Origin: Flavobacterium magnum
Lineage (GTDB): Bacteria > Bacteroidota > Bacteroidia > Flavobacteriales > Flavobacteriaceae
Assembly: GCF_003055625.1 (NCBI RefSeq)
Contig: NZ_CP028811.1
Span: 620,001-684,000 of the forward strand
DNA length: 64,000 bases
Reading direction: 5' to 3'
Part shown: positions 43,107 through 53,960 of the stretch, in pieces
How the letters are laid out: every line of letters starts with the position of its first letter
Position numbering within the stretch: the first letter of the stretch is position 1
Made by a program: the position numbers and the translations under genes
Notes under the pieces: generated by a model
Databases searched by the model: none
What the model was told of the DNA's origin: nothing
The model's input: only the letters and a program-made list of their open reading frames with translations

Positions 43107-45980
43107 TTATTTCACCATTAGCTTTTGCACTGCGGACTTATTTCCTGAAATGATCTTGACAAAATACAATCCCGCATGCAATTTCGAAATATCCAGTTTT
43201 GTTTCATTGCCGGTGATAGCACCTGAAGTATACAAAACCGATTTACCCTGCACGTCAAACACATTGATAGCCGTATCGCTGCTGACGTTTTCATTGAAAC
43301 GGATCGTTACTGTCCCATGCGCCGGGTTAGGGTACAGTTCCAGACTTGCAAAATCAGTCTGCGCATTGCCCAGCACAGTCACCAGTTCCGTAGACACGGT
43401 GTTCGTCGCAATCGGCAGGTTAAAATCAAAATAAATATCGGCATCCGCTTCGATAATATCACCCAGTGCCAAAGTAGCTTCCGGTTTAACTTTGTACGTT
43501 ACATATCCGTTACTTCCCGGTTCATCCACCATGCTGCCTGGCAGGTTGATATTGTCAAACCTGAAGATGATGTGGTTGCCGACGCGCTCTGACGTAAAGT
43601 TGTGCGTTGCCGCGACCGGCCTGAAGGTATTCCAGTCGAGCTTTTCATCAAGATCGGCTTCCAGCCTTACAAACGTGGCTTCCGCATTCCCTGTGTTCTG
43701 GAAATGGATTGTATAATCAAGGTCATTGGCCACCTGCGATTGCAGGATCTGACCGCCCTGATGTACCGTGATTTCGTTCGGATCATAAGAGTTTACGGCT
43801 ACCTGGCTGAAATCAACTGTATTGTCTGCAGGATTTGCATCAGTATTCAACGTATCTATATTTGCGTTGAAGACCAACACATCCCCCAAATTTACAATAG
43901 GCGGAACCTTAACGGTAAACGAAATGTAGAACGCCTGATACTGTGATGGCGCAAGGCCACTAAAGGAGAAGTTAAGTGTATTGGCTGCCTGACTCGTTTC
44001 GGATGGATTTGCCGAAACGTAATCCAGCTTTGACAAATCGTATGAGAGCGATGCATTGCCGCTCAGGCTCACCGTGCCGGCATTGAATACGTACATCACG
44101 TAGGATACCGGGAAGCCGGGTCTCGCATTGCCCATCGGATAGAAATAAACGACCGCATCGTTGACGGGTTGTGCCGCCGTAAGACAAAAATCTGCGTTAA
44201 GGCTCATGTTGCTTCCTACCACATTTAATTCGTAGCCGCCGGGTACCGCAACATCATATTGTGCAGGCAAACCTGACGTACTCACATAGTTGTAGCCTTC
44301 CGGAACATTGTTGAATGTATAAGCACCTTCATTGTTGGTGTAAGCATAAGCGATGTCGTTATTGTGGATGGCCATTACCTGGATCCCGGAAACAGGCAGG
44401 TCATTTTCTGTACAGCCGTTGCCATCCTCGTCAAAGCGGATGACGCCTGAGATCACATTATCGGTACAGGCTTCACCGATAAGAATCAATGGTACAACAG
44501 ATCCCGGACATATACCTGCCCCATTCTCAATCCTTACCCAAAGGAAGGTTTCAGGATCTGTAATCACGTAAGCACTCACGGCCGATGGCTCGACCGGATT
44601 TACCTGATTCTGCGCGTCTAACTCGTAATTATAAAATGTCAATGTGGCATTAGGATCCTCACCAATGACCAAAGTAGTCAGGTCAAAAGTAGCCATGCCA
44701 TTTTCAAAACAGGAAGTCATCGGCTCTAAGAAGACAGCAGGCGTCCCAGGACTTACATTGATTTCGGCCGATACCGGCACACCGCAACTTGTTCCCGTCA
44801 CTACACACTCATAAGTATGCGGAACATTCGATCCTTCTGCAGCAAACTCCGGACCGGTTACGCTGGGTACCAGCACACCGTCTACATACCAGACATAAGA
44901 TTCTTCAAGCCCCGTTTGGACGACACTTACAACATATGGTGTGCCCGGGCAGATCTCTCCTGGATTTGGCGTGACGGTCATCTGTGGCATTTCATAGGAC
45001 ACCATAAAAAAGTTGCTGTTCGTAAAACACAGCCCGTTGGTCACTATAAATGAATAAATGCCTGGCTGTGTTGCAGTAATACTATTTTGTGTGGCTCCGG
45101 GTATCACCTCACCATCTTTGTACCATTCATACACGATGTTAAACCCTTCGGCGTCTGCAGTCAGCAGCAATGAACCGTTGGGGCAGATGATGTTATTTGA
45201 TTCCGGCTGCGCTGCAATCACGGGTGGCTGAAGGATTGTTATCGTAAAACTTTGCTGCGACGAGCAGGTCCCGTTTTCGGCATATACATATAATGTAGTG
45301 CTGCTTGTAATGGCAACGCCGGGAGGTACTGTAGTACCCGTTCCGAACGGACCTGTGTAATATTGTCCGAATTGAAGCGGCGGAAGGGTATATTCGCCAC
45401 ACACCGTGACGTTTTCAGGCGAGGTTGGTGGTGCTGAAATGAGGTTTACGTTGAAGCTTTGCTGGCTCGAACAGAAACCATTTTCCGCATAGACATACAC
45501 TACGGAACTTTGGGTAATAATTGGCTGCGTAATAGGAGCAGTATGGGCAGCGTCCCAGTAATAATCCGCCCCTGGCATCTGCAATGGAGGCAGGGCGTAA
45601 AAGTCACAGGTCGTGACATCCGGGAAAACCGGTAGTAGCGGAGTGGTGTTCCAGTTAACAGAGAACTGTGTGATGGCGTAGCTGTCATCCAAAGCACTGG
45701 TCACCCTGGCAAAAATCATCTGGCTGTTGCCGTTCGGAACAAACTGCGAAGCGTTTTGGATAAAATTAATATTATTCTCGGCGTCGGATCCGGTTAGAAA
45801 AAATCCCAGCATTACGGTCGTAGGATCCTGGTTTCCTATAATAGTCTGAACCTGTGACGTGAGATCGAAAACTTCATAATCGCATTGGTTCATATCATTT
45901 GGCTGATAAGCCTGAGCCTGCCCGAAACTATGAATACAACAAAGCAAAATAAATAGTGAAAAAAGTAATTTCTTTTTCAT
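43107..45980 (-). CDS. Large T9SS-exported multidomain protein
   Basis: 957 residues. Signal peptide MKKKLLFSLFILLCCIHSFG. The N-terminal third contains two copies of a motif (YVYAENGFCSSQQSF and YVYAENGTCSSQQSF) and PKD/Ig-like modules. An SD-repeat or carboxypeptidase-regulatory-like module follows near residue 508 (GVIRFDEDGNGCTENDLPVSG), then a DUF11-like conserved region with AQPVNDAVVYFYPMGNARPGF and NSYDPNEITVHQGG. The end is a T9SS type A sorting domain (LELYPNPAHGTVTIRF ending in AVQKLMVK). Likely a surface adhesin or matrix component; no enzyme motif is visible. About 13 Cys in the ectodomain may pair. Confidence 0.93.
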   Translation of the reverse strand: MKKKLLFSLFILLCCIHSFGQAQAYQPNDMNQCDYEVFDLTSQVQTIIGNQDPTTVMLGFFLTGSDAENNINFIQNASQFVPNGNSQMIFARVTSALDDSYAITQFSVNWNTTPLLPVFPDVTTCDFYALPPLQMPGADYYWDAAHTAPITQPIITQSSVVYVYAENGFCSSQQSFNVNLISAPPTSPENVTVCGEYTLPPLQFGQYYTGPFGTGTTVPPGVAITSSTTLYVYAENGTCSSQQSFTITILQPPVIAAQPESNNIICPNGSLLLTADAEGFNIVYEWYKDGEVIPGATQNSITATQPGIYSFIVTNGLCFTNSNFFMVSYEMPQMTVTPNPGEICPGTPYVVSVVQTGLEESYVWYVDGVLVPSVTGPEFAAEGSNVPHTYECVVTGTSCGVPVSAEINVSPGTPAVFLEPMTSCFENGMATFDLTTLVIGEDPNATLTFYNYELDAQNQVNPVEPSAVSAYVITDPETFLWVRIENGAGICPGSVVPLILIGEACTDNVISGVIRFDEDGNGCTENDLPVSGIQVMAIHNNDIAYAYTNNEGAYTFNNVPEGYNYVSTSGLPAQYDVAVPGGYELNVVGSNMSLNADFCLTAAQPVNDAVVYFYPMGNARPGFPVSYVMYVFNAGTVSLSGNASLSYDLSKLDYVSANPSETSQAANTLNFSFSGLAPSQYQAFYISFTVKVPPIVNLGDVLVFNANIDTLNTDANPADNTVDFSQVAVNSYDPNEITVHQGGQILQSQVANDLDYTIHFQNTGNAEATFVRLEADLDEKLDWNTFRPVAATHNFTSERVGNHIIFRFDNINLPGSMVDEPGSNGYVTYKVKPEATLALGDIIEADADIYFDFNLPIATNTVSTELVTVLGNAQTDFASLELYPNPAHGTVTIRFNENVSSDTAINVFDVQGKSVLYTSGAITGNETKLDISKLHAGLYFVKIISGNKSAVQKLMVK

Positions 45981-46079
45981 GCAATAAGGAATTGAGGTTA
46001 GTAAAATTGCCCCGGGTATGGGTAGTAACAGTCTTAAATCAATATACCCTACCCTTCGTTTCGATTTTTTTAAGAAATA

Positions 46080-48452
46080 TTATCGTACAATAGTTATCTT
46101 CCTTCGGATTTCATTTCCGTTCTGATCGACAACGGTAATTTCGTGCATGCCGTCCGCAGGGGTCACCGGCATTTCATGGAAGGTTTTTGTCGTTCCGATA
46201 AAATTGCGGTCAAGATACCAGAAAATTTCTGATTCCCGTTCAGAATGCGCTACTTTAAGTATGACGGGCTGCACAATACTGTTGAAATCCTTCGTCAGGT
46301 AAATCTTCGCCGTGTTTTTCGGATAGATAAAATCCATGGTAGGGGTTTGCGCACCCGCACAGCCTTCCTTAAATGGCGGCAGCGGCCTGTAGTCGATGTG
46401 CTGGCTTTTATAATACCACTCCATCACCGGCGGCAGTACGAACCAGTTTTCTGTAACCATATTTTCGATCTGCTCACAACTCGTATTCACCCGAAATTGC
46501 CTTGTTTTATCCAAATGGACCAACTTATGATACGGACAGACTGTTGTAATCCTGCCTTTCAATGGCACCCATTGCGTGATTTGGGGACAGTCCGGTTGTG
46601 CCAGATGGCCGCTCAGCACGCATACCCGGGCTTCCTCAAGATCATTGAGCGGAGGCGAAAACCAATGCTGCCGCGGCAACAGGTTGAAGATATCAAAAAG
46701 TACCGGCGCCGCACTGGAAACGCCCGTAAGCGTCGGACGCCCCTCGCCTGACGCATTCCCAATCCATACCCCGACGACATAACGCGAATTGGTACCGATG
46801 GCCCATGCATCCCTGTTCCCGAAACTTGTGCCGGTCTTCCAGGCGATTTTCTGCGAACTGTCATAAAATTTCCAGGCTTCGTCCGCTTCAGGGCGGTTGA
46901 CTTCCTCCATCGCATTGTAGGTGAGCCAGATGGCCCCAGCGCCCAATATGGTTTTCTGGAAGCTCTCTTTCCCGAAATCGGGTGAAAATCCCGAATCGTA
47001 GTTGAGCTCTGCGAATTCCTTGGTGCGGTATTTTCCCTGATGCGTGTTGAAATAATTGAGCGTGGACGTCATTCCGGCGTACGTTCGGCACAAATCCCAA
47101 AGGTTGCTTTCGGCGCCGCCGAGGATCAGCGACAACCCATAATGATCCGGCCTTTTGGAAATATCGCGAAGCCTGAAGTGCTGTAATTCCTCGTAAAATT
47201 TATTGACCCCGTAATCCTTGAGCATCAGCACCGCCGGAATGTTGAGCGAACGCGATAAGGCGCGGTGTGCCGGCACGGCGCCATCAAAAGTGAGGTTGAA
47301 GTTCTCCGGCTTATAACCCGAAATCTGTGTCGGTACATCGGCGACGAGCGTGTTTGGCAGCAGTTTGCCGTCGTCGAGCATGCCTGCGTAAAGCAAAGGC
47401 TTTAGGATGCTTCCCGTGCTTCGAGGTGCGCCGATGATGTCCACATCCTTCTGGTGCGCGGCATCGGTCGGGGCATTCCCTACATAGGAAATCACGCTGC
47501 GGTCTCTGGTATCGATAACCAATATCGCCAGGTTGTTGACGTCGTTCTGCCGGTACTGGTTGTAATAGTATTTGGCGATCTGGTTCACACGCTGCTGCAG
47601 ATGCACATCAATTGTGGTCCTGACGCGCGCACCGGGCCGGGATTTCGCCACGCGCTGCAACAAATGGGGCGCGACCTGCGGAAGTGCGAACGGTTTCTGC
47701 GGAAGCGGCTCTGAAATCGCCAAGGCGTAGGTCTGCCCATCGATGACCTTTTCATTGCGGAGCTTCAGCAGCAGCCGGTCGCGCTTTTCCCTGAGCCGGA
47801 ATTGGTTCTTCCCCGGATAAATCAGGCTGGGTGCGTTGGGCAACACGGCCAAAGTCGCGCTTTCAGCCCAGGAAAGTTGCTCAGAAGGCACACCGAAGTA
47901 CCGCCAGGAGGCCATTTCCAATCCGACGACATTACCGCCGAAAGGCGCGTGAGCGGCATACATATCCAGGATTTCTGTTTTGGAACAACGCCATTCAAGC
48001 CTTGTCGAGAGAATCAATTCAACCGCCTTTTCAAAATACGTGCGCTTTTTGTTTTTCCGCGAAAGCCGGACGACCTGCTGCGTCAGGGTACTGCCCCCGC
48101 GCACCACTTTACCGGCCTTACGGTTCTGGACAAATGCCTTGTACATTGAGACGGGGTTGAATCCGGGATGGTAATAGAACTTTTCGTCTTCAAAATACAC
48201 TACGCATTTCCTGAACTTCTCTGGAACCGAATCCTGCGCCGGAAAACGCCATTGCCCGTCGGCAGCGATTTTAGCGCCAAGCAATTCTCCTTCGGCGCTT
48301 TCGATGACAGTAGCATACGGTGCGCTGAACAGCGTCTGCGGAAGCGAAAAATAATACCAAACAACCAACACCAGCGCTATACCCGACCTGATCCGGTTGC
48401 GCCGGACCCAGGCAGCCCGGGCCCTCATAAAGCGGATGATTTTTTCCTTCAT
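46080..48452 (-). CDS. pbpC: Penicillin-binding protein 1C
   Basis: 790 residues, inner membrane anchored by a helix near 20-40. The glycosyltransferase domain carries the catalytic Glu in YFEDEKFYYHPGF (about residue 90) and RGGSTLTQQVVR; the transpeptidase domain has the active-site Ser in TGSILKP (about 347), SRSLN and KTGTS (about 538). The last 90 residues form the BiPBP_C domain typical of PBP1C. Builds or repairs peptidoglycan. Its ATG directly follows the TAG of the alpha-2-macroglobulin gene with no gap, the classic pair in which the macroglobulin traps proteases that reach the cell wall. Confidence 0.97.
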   Translation of the reverse strand: MKEKIIRFMRARAAWVRRNRIRSGIALVLVVWYYFSLPQTLFSAPYATVIESAEGELLGAKIAADGQWRFPAQDSVPEKFRKCVVYFEDEKFYYHPGFNPVSMYKAFVQNRKAGKVVRGGSTLTQQVVRLSRKNKKRTYFEKAVELILSTRLEWRCSKTEILDMYAAHAPFGGNVVGLEMASWRYFGVPSEQLSWAESATLAVLPNAPSLIYPGKNQFRLREKRDRLLLKLRNEKVIDGQTYALAISEPLPQKPFALPQVAPHLLQRVAKSRPGARVRTTIDVHLQQRVNQIAKYYYNQYRQNDVNNLAILVIDTRDRSVISYVGNAPTDAAHQKDVDIIGAPRSTGSILKPLLYAGMLDDGKLLPNTLVADVPTQISGYKPENFNLTFDGAVPAHRALSRSLNIPAVLMLKDYGVNKFYEELQHFRLRDISKRPDHYGLSLILGGAESNLWDLCRTYAGMTSTLNYFNTHQGKYRTKEFAELNYDSGFSPDFGKESFQKTILGAGAIWLTYNAMEEVNRPEADEAWKFYDSSQKIAWKTGTSFGNRDAWAIGTNSRYVVGVWIGNASGEGRPTLTGVSSAAPVLFDIFNLLPRQHWFSPPLNDLEEARVCVLSGHLAQPDCPQITQWVPLKGRITTVCPYHKLVHLDKTRQFRVNTSCEQIENMVTENWFVLPPVMEWYYKSQHIDYRPLPPFKEGCAGAQTPTMDFIYPKNTAKIYLTKDFNSIVQPVILKVAHSERESEIFWYLDRNFIGTTKTFHEMPVTPADGMHEITVVDQNGNEIRRKITIVR

Positions 48453-51400
48453 CTATTTCACCACTTCGACCCAAGAACCTTTTGTACGGGCCATGAAAGT
48501 ATTGTCATACATGGCTTCACACTGCAATCCGGGCAGGTAATACACCCCAAGGTAAGATGCGTTGAGCAGGATCCGGAATGTCCTGGTCTCGTTGGCCTTG
48601 AGCCCAAAATAGAAATTCGTCCTGTCGTCGCGGATATCAGTATAATCCGCGGGATTCGAAGTAGCGTCGCCGAAATCGGTGAAGCGCGTATTGACAATCT
48701 CAAAACCTGAAGGGATGATTTGCGACAATGCCACATTGGCTACGTATTCATTGCGCCTGTTCGTAACCGTAACCTCCGCAATGAATTCGGTTCCCTGTGC
48801 GATTTTCGTGATGTTAACGACCGCGCCTTTACGGCCTTTGAATACCATAGCTGCCGTGACATCGTGCTGCTCCGCAAGTTCCCTGCCTACCGGGAGGATG
48901 CCGGAATTGAGGACGCGAACAAACAAGGTGTTGCTCTTGTTGTTCTTTATACTGATGCCGTTGGCACCCATTTTTACTGCGAGTTTTCGGTTTGCAATCG
49001 CCTTGGAGGTTTTTACAGTTTGTGATTTTCCGTCCTGCGTAATGACGATGTCCATGCCGCTTCCACCGTTCGCGGCCGCAAATTTAGACATGGCATAGAG
49101 GCCGTAAGCAGTGGTCTGCGTACTCATCCATTGTGGCGCTGAAAGGTTCTTAGCCAGTTTTGTGGCCATGACAAACGCTTTCTCCTTCTGCCCCAACAAT
49201 ACCAACGTTTCCAATGCCATCGCCCGGTTGCGTTCCGCCGACCCATAATAATAATAGCGGTATGGACTGTCTTCGTCATCAATCTTGCTTTTTGCCAGAA
49301 GCGACTGCCCTGCCGCCATTTGACCCGCCAGCGCGTAGGCCGCTGCGAGCCGCAGTTTGCTTTCATTTGAAATACCCGCGGTTTCACGCAGCCTGTTCAT
49401 CGATGCCAGATCGGCGGAACCGGCCAGCGCCAGTGTATACAGGCGGTATGCCTGAGCCAGATCATTTCCCCATTGCGGATTGTAGCGCCACGCCTTGGAT
49501 TCCTTCCTCTGGTAGTCAAGCCATTTGTTTTTAAAGCTGATTGGCAATACGTAGCCTTTCTTTTCGGCTTCAATCAGGAAATGACCCGCGTAGGAACTTC
49601 CCCAATCATCGGCCGGACCGCTTCCCGGCCAGTAAGAGAAGCCACCCCCGGGTTGCTGAAACCCGCTAAGCCTGCTGATGCCCGCTTTGACGTTCCGCTG
49701 GATTGACTGCAGTTTTGCCGCATCGATGTCGACAACATCGTTCAGGTAGAGTTGCGGAAAGACTGCCGAGGTCGTCTGCTCCACACATCCGTGCGGGTAT
49801 TCGATCAGGTATTGCAACCTGCGGCTGAAGTCAATTGTAGGCACTGAAGAGATTTCAACCTGGGCGCGGTTGCTGCCCGCCACCCCGAATGTAGCCCAGG
49901 AAATCGCGTTGGAACTGCCGGGTTTCAGGATGATATCCTTAATTGTATTGGTGACCGGATTGGGATTCATCACGTCGATCTCTACCTCATAAACCGATAT
50001 TTCTTTACCGGATGTTGCCGTGACGGTGAGTTTGCCTATACCCGTTGCGCTTCCTGCTTCGAGCCTGAAATAGGCTAGTTTTTCATCAGGTTGCGTGAAG
50101 GCCATCGCCTGACTGTTGCTACCGACGATGCGCAACGCACTGTTTACGCTGATTTTTACCGAAACGTTCTTGACGTGTTTTTCCATAGCAAAGACCGTCA
50201 CGGGAACCGTTACTTTTTCCGACGGCGTAATTTTCCTGGGCATCGAAGCCAGGACCATGAGCGGGCTGCGCACCGGCGTCGCCTTCTCGGTGCTGCCGTA
50301 AGCGCTGGTGGCTGCATCGCCGGCCACGACCATCGTGCGTACAGAACCTATATATTTTGGCAAGACGATTTTGTGGGTTTTGGTTTCGCCCTTCCCTAAA
50401 GTGAAAGGACCATAATACATGACGACAGGCTTAAAGCGGTTTGCTTTTTTGGCTTTACCGCCCCCGAGTTCCTGGTCGCCACCGATGCTGAAGATTTGGT
50501 TCACTTTTCCGCCGTAAGCCCCAATCACGTCGTCATAAATGTCCCAGGTTTTAACGCCAAGCGCCTCCCTGGTGTAAAAATTGTCCCAGGCGTTCGGGGT
50601 CTTAAAGCGTGTAAGGTCCAGCAATCCCTCGTCAACGATTGCTACAGTGTAGGTCATCGCACGGCCGGTTTTTTCACTCACCTTTAGGCTGAAAGGCTGC
50701 TGGGGCTTCAACACGTCTGGCATCGTGATTCTCGGTTCGAGGATGGTATTTTTGTCGACCACCTCAATGGGTACTATGCCGTACATCCTGATGGGCGAAT
50801 CGTTTTTAGTAGATGCGTGCGGTTGCAGCAGCGTAATGTTCAGGTAAACGTTCGGAGCCATGGCCGACGTGATCGGAACGTCAATGATGGTTTCGCCTTT
50901 TTTGGTTTGGGCCCAATAGGTCTGGACGACCTTCGATCCGCTTTCGACCGAAATCAGCGCGCGCCCACCGGCACTTGACGGAAAGGACACTTTTGCGGTT
51001 TCGCCGACAGCATATTTTTTCTTATCGGTGGAAAAGACGAGCATATTCGCGGTCGTGGCATCAGTATTGCGGGTTTTGCCGGACCACATCGGGTAGTCAA
51101 TCAGCACGGTTTCTGCGGAGGCGTGCCCGTCTGTCGGATCAATGGCACGGATCAGGTAACGGCCCCAATCCTCATCAGGAACGGCAAATTGTACGAAGCC
51201 CTTCCCGTTTGCATCGGTACTGATGGTAAAATTCCTGTAGGCCGTGGTTGCATTAGACGAATTGAAATTCGAATAGTTGTCTTCTGACGCGTCCCACCAC
51301 CAGCGCCATTCAGTGCGCATGACGCTTATCTGTAGGTTTTTAACCGGTTTTGGCCTGCCCTTTTCATCAACGGTAACGAAGTCAAAACGGTTCATCGCAC

Positions 51401-53960
51401 GGGTTTCGAGCATGCCGTATTTTGTAGGCGTCGGGGTTTTGATTCCGACGTAGGTTTTGTACGGAGAGTAGGTCGTGCTCATGACATCGGTGCTGACGTC
51501 GCCGCCTTCCTCGTATACTTTCGTAATGAATGCCGCTTTCAGCATGCCCGGTGCCTGTCCGGCCAACTGCGGACTGATGGTCGTCTTCGCATGGCCCGCA
51601 GCGTCTGTCTTTCCTGAAAATACATTGATTTCCTCTGTGCCGAACTTCCGCACCAAATCATCAAAGGAATATTTTTCATACCCTTTGAAGGTGGTGCCCT
51701 GCTGAGAGAATTTTGCCTGCATCTCCACCTTCAGGTTTTTTGCGACAGCACCGTGCAACCAGGTCACGTCCAGGTTTACGTTGTTTGGTGTGGTCGCGGT
51801 AAGCACCGGACTGTCAAAAGTTGCCTTAATACGAAGGCGGTTCGGTTTTATGGTTTCAATTTTGATGTTTTTGTAGAAACGGGCACCGCCTACGCTGACC
51901 ATGGCTTCCCAACTTCCGGTGGGCGCATCCGGACTTGTGGGAACTACAAAAACGTAGTGGTTCAGGTCATTTGATTTTTTCACGTCCTGAAACGTAATCT
52001 TACCGCGCGGATCGGTCAGGCGCAATTTAATCGGGTGCGATTTCGGGAGTTTGTTTGCAGCATCATTGAGCAGAAAGCCCAGATACAGGTTGTCGCCGGG
52101 ACGCCATACGCCGCGTTCGCCGTAGATGTATCCTTTTAAGCCTTTCTGCAACGTCTCGCCTGACACATCAAAATTACTCACAGACAATGAGTTGCCGTCG
52201 TCGAGCTTTACGTAGGTCGACTGGTTGCCTTTGCTGACGATGGCAAAATAGGCAAACTTATCCTTTATGAACCCGACGGTACCGTCAGCATCGGTTTTGG
52301 CCTCCCCGATCTTCTGCTGCTGGAAGTTGTAAATCGCCACGTTCGCATCGCAAACGGGCTCGGTGGTGACGATATTGTTGACTGCAAAAAAGTAGGATTT
52401 GTTGTTGCCGCGCTTTGCAATCACGCCCAGGTCAGTCGCCAATACATTGGTCACCACCCTTGTATTGTAATAGTATGAGCCTGAGCAGGGATCCTGTTCC
52501 TCACGCCATTCGTAATCGTCATAATAATAATCATCGTAATAGTTGTCGCTGTAATTGACGTCATTCTCGTCAATCTCCTCCTCGTCCTGTTCCGGCTCCT
52601 CGACATTTTGCGTCTCTGCGCCTTCGCAATCGTACAATACATATTTCTTCCGGAAGGAGAACTCGACGCGGTAAATCGCTCCCGGCTCCGGCGTGATGAT
52701 TTTGGATAAATCCAATGCATACGTATTCCATTTGGCGAGGTTTGCGATATTGCTCCCTTTTAAATTCAGCACCGTTTTGGCAACAGGCTGGGCGACCCGT
52801 TTGAGGTCCTGCCCGCCGTTCAGGTCGTTGTACTGCAGGAACTGCAGGATGTTATTTTTGAAGATCTTGTATACTTTTACATCGACTGCGCTCAGGTTTA
52901 CGGCTTCAAAATTGAGTTTCAGATTGTTTGAACTGGGCATGATGGTGCCGTTTTTCGTAAAACGTACGTTAGGTTTGATTTGTTCAAATGAAACTTTCGT
53001 GGCAAAATTATCCTTGAGCCTGTAACCCTCCTCACTTTGGATCCCCTGAAAAACTTCGAGCAACAGATTTCCTTTGAGCGGCTCATCAAAAAACACCTTC
53101 AGTACATTGCCTTCGGTGGCATACGTCATGTTTCCGGCACTCTCCACCGCTACAAGTCCGTCAAATACCTGCCCGCGCTGCAGTGCATCCGAGAAGTTAA
53201 CCAGCAGCGTCTGGTTTTCACCGTCGGGCACTTCGACGTTCATAATCTTGAAGTGGTCGCGGCCTGCAATCGGGTAATTGATCACGCCTTTTTGCTTGAT
53301 ATCGAAATCGTTGCCGTCGTACTTGATCTGGATATCGCTATCCTGGTCGAAGCGCTGGATGCTGTCAACCATGAATTTGAATTCGGTTTTGGTGCTGAGC
53401 TCCTTGTCAATTTTTACATTGAGTTTTTTGCCTTTCTGTTCCGCCGTAAGGATTTTGGCGACCGTGGCGGCATCCATTTCATCTGCGGATTTGAAGACAC
53501 CATTCAGGTATTGGTATTGTTTGCTGTAGGATTGGATGTCGTTGGTCGACACGATAAAATCCTGCCTGATCGCTTTGACGGTAAATTTAAAATCCTCAAG
53601 ATTTTTAGGGGTTTCTATGAGTTTTGAAAGATGGAAAGTAATATGATACTCGGTATCCTGCTCGAGTTTCTTATCGGGAATGAACGCAATCGTATTGGCG
53701 GAAAGTGCAACTACCTTACCATCGACACTGGGTGAAATGTCAAACAAATCGCTGTCCAGCGGCCCGGGTTTGAGCTGTTTTTTTTCAAAAGCCAGCACGA
53801 CGCGAAGGTCGCTTCCAGCCGGGATAATGCCCGAGGTAAAATCAGTGAGGTACTCTTTAAACTGTGAAAAATCGGAATTGAAATCGGCCGCGGATTTCTT
53901 CGTACAAGCCTGGAAAATTACAAATACAAGGAAGACTAAAACCAAATTTTTCGGTTTCAT
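48453..53960 (-). CDS. Alpha-2-macroglobulin family lipoprotein
   Basis: 1835 residues. Lipoprotein signal MKPKNLVLVFLVFVIFQAC (lipobox FQAC, Cys19) places it in the periplasm. Macroglobulin-like domains are followed by MG/bait-region sequences and the thioester motif HGCVEQ with Cys1392, which in active members forms a bond with Gln and traps attacking proteases. An alpha-helical thioester domain with AAAYALAGQMAAG-type helices and a C-terminal receptor-binding-like domain follow. An unusual acidic Tyr/Asp-rich insert (DNYYDDYYYDDYEWREEQD) lies near residues 452-490. Coupled with pbpC. The 237-base spacer upstream (53961-54197) has a TACATTTA element but no other clear signal. Confidence 0.95.
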   Translation of the reverse strand: MKPKNLVLVFLVFVIFQACTKKSAADFNSDFSQFKEYLTDFTSGIIPAGSDLRVVLAFEKKQLKPGPLDSDLFDISPSVDGKVVALSANTIAFIPDKKLEQDTEYHITFHLSKLIETPKNLEDFKFTVKAIRQDFIVSTNDIQSYSKQYQYLNGVFKSADEMDAATVAKILTAEQKGKKLNVKIDKELSTKTEFKFMVDSIQRFDQDSDIQIKYDGNDFDIKQKGVINYPIAGRDHFKIMNVEVPDGENQTLLVNFSDALQRGQVFDGLVAVESAGNMTYATEGNVLKVFFDEPLKGNLLLEVFQGIQSEEGYRLKDNFATKVSFEQIKPNVRFTKNGTIMPSSNNLKLNFEAVNLSAVDVKVYKIFKNNILQFLQYNDLNGGQDLKRVAQPVAKTVLNLKGSNIANLAKWNTYALDLSKIITPEPGAIYRVEFSFRKKYVLYDCEGAETQNVEEPEQDEEEIDENDVNYSDNYYDDYYYDDYEWREEQDPCSGSYYYNTRVVTNVLATDLGVIAKRGNNKSYFFAVNNIVTTEPVCDANVAIYNFQQQKIGEAKTDADGTVGFIKDKFAYFAIVSKGNQSTYVKLDDGNSLSVSNFDVSGETLQKGLKGYIYGERGVWRPGDNLYLGFLLNDAANKLPKSHPIKLRLTDPRGKITFQDVKKSNDLNHYVFVVPTSPDAPTGSWEAMVSVGGARFYKNIKIETIKPNRLRIKATFDSPVLTATTPNNVNLDVTWLHGAVAKNLKVEMQAKFSQQGTTFKGYEKYSFDDLVRKFGTEEINVFSGKTDAAGHAKTTISPQLAGQAPGMLKAAFITKVYEEGGDVSTDVMSTTYSPYKTYVGIKTPTPTKYGMLETRAMNRFDFVTVDEKGRPKPVKNLQISVMRTEWRWWWDASEDNYSNFNSSNATTAYRNFTISTDANGKGFVQFAVPDEDWGRYLIRAIDPTDGHASAETVLIDYPMWSGKTRNTDATTANMLVFSTDKKKYAVGETAKVSFPSSAGGRALISVESGSKVVQTYWAQTKKGETIIDVPITSAMAPNVYLNITLLQPHASTKNDSPIRMYGIVPIEVVDKNTILEPRITMPDVLKPQQPFSLKVSEKTGRAMTYTVAIVDEGLLDLTRFKTPNAWDNFYTREALGVKTWDIYDDVIGAYGGKVNQIFSIGGDQELGGGKAKKANRFKPVVMYYGPFTLGKGETKTHKIVLPKYIGSVRTMVVAGDAATSAYGSTEKATPVRSPLMVLASMPRKITPSEKVTVPVTVFAMEKHVKNVSVKISVNSALRIVGSNSQAMAFTQPDEKLAYFRLEAGSATGIGKLTVTATSGKEISVYEVEIDVMNPNPVTNTIKDIILKPGSSNAISWATFGVAGSNRAQVEISSVPTIDFSRRLQYLIEYPHGCVEQTTSAVFPQLYLNDVVDIDAAKLQSIQRNVKAGISRLSGFQQPGGGFSYWPGSGPADDWGSSYAGHFLIEAEKKGYVLPISFKNKWLDYQRKESKAWRYNPQWGNDLAQAYRLYTLALAGSADLASMNRLRETAGISNESKLRLAAAYALAGQMAAGQSLLAKSKIDDEDSPYRYYYYGSAERNRAMALETLVLLGQKEKAFVMATKLAKNLSAPQWMSTQTTAYGLYAMSKFAAANGGSGMDIVITQDGKSQTVKTSKAIANRKLAVKMGANGISIKNNKSNTLFVRVLNSGILPVGRELAEQHDVTAAMVFKGRKGAVVNITKIAQGTEFIAEVTVTNRRNEYVANVALSQIIPSGFEIVNTRFTDFGDATSNPADYTDIRDDRTNFYFGLKANETRTFRILLNASYLGVYYLPGLQCEAMYDNTFMARTKGSWVEVVK

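Noticed and set aside
53037..53627. A 196-codon plus-strand frame opposite the macroglobulin gene
   Set aside because: Antisense shadow with no supporting signal.
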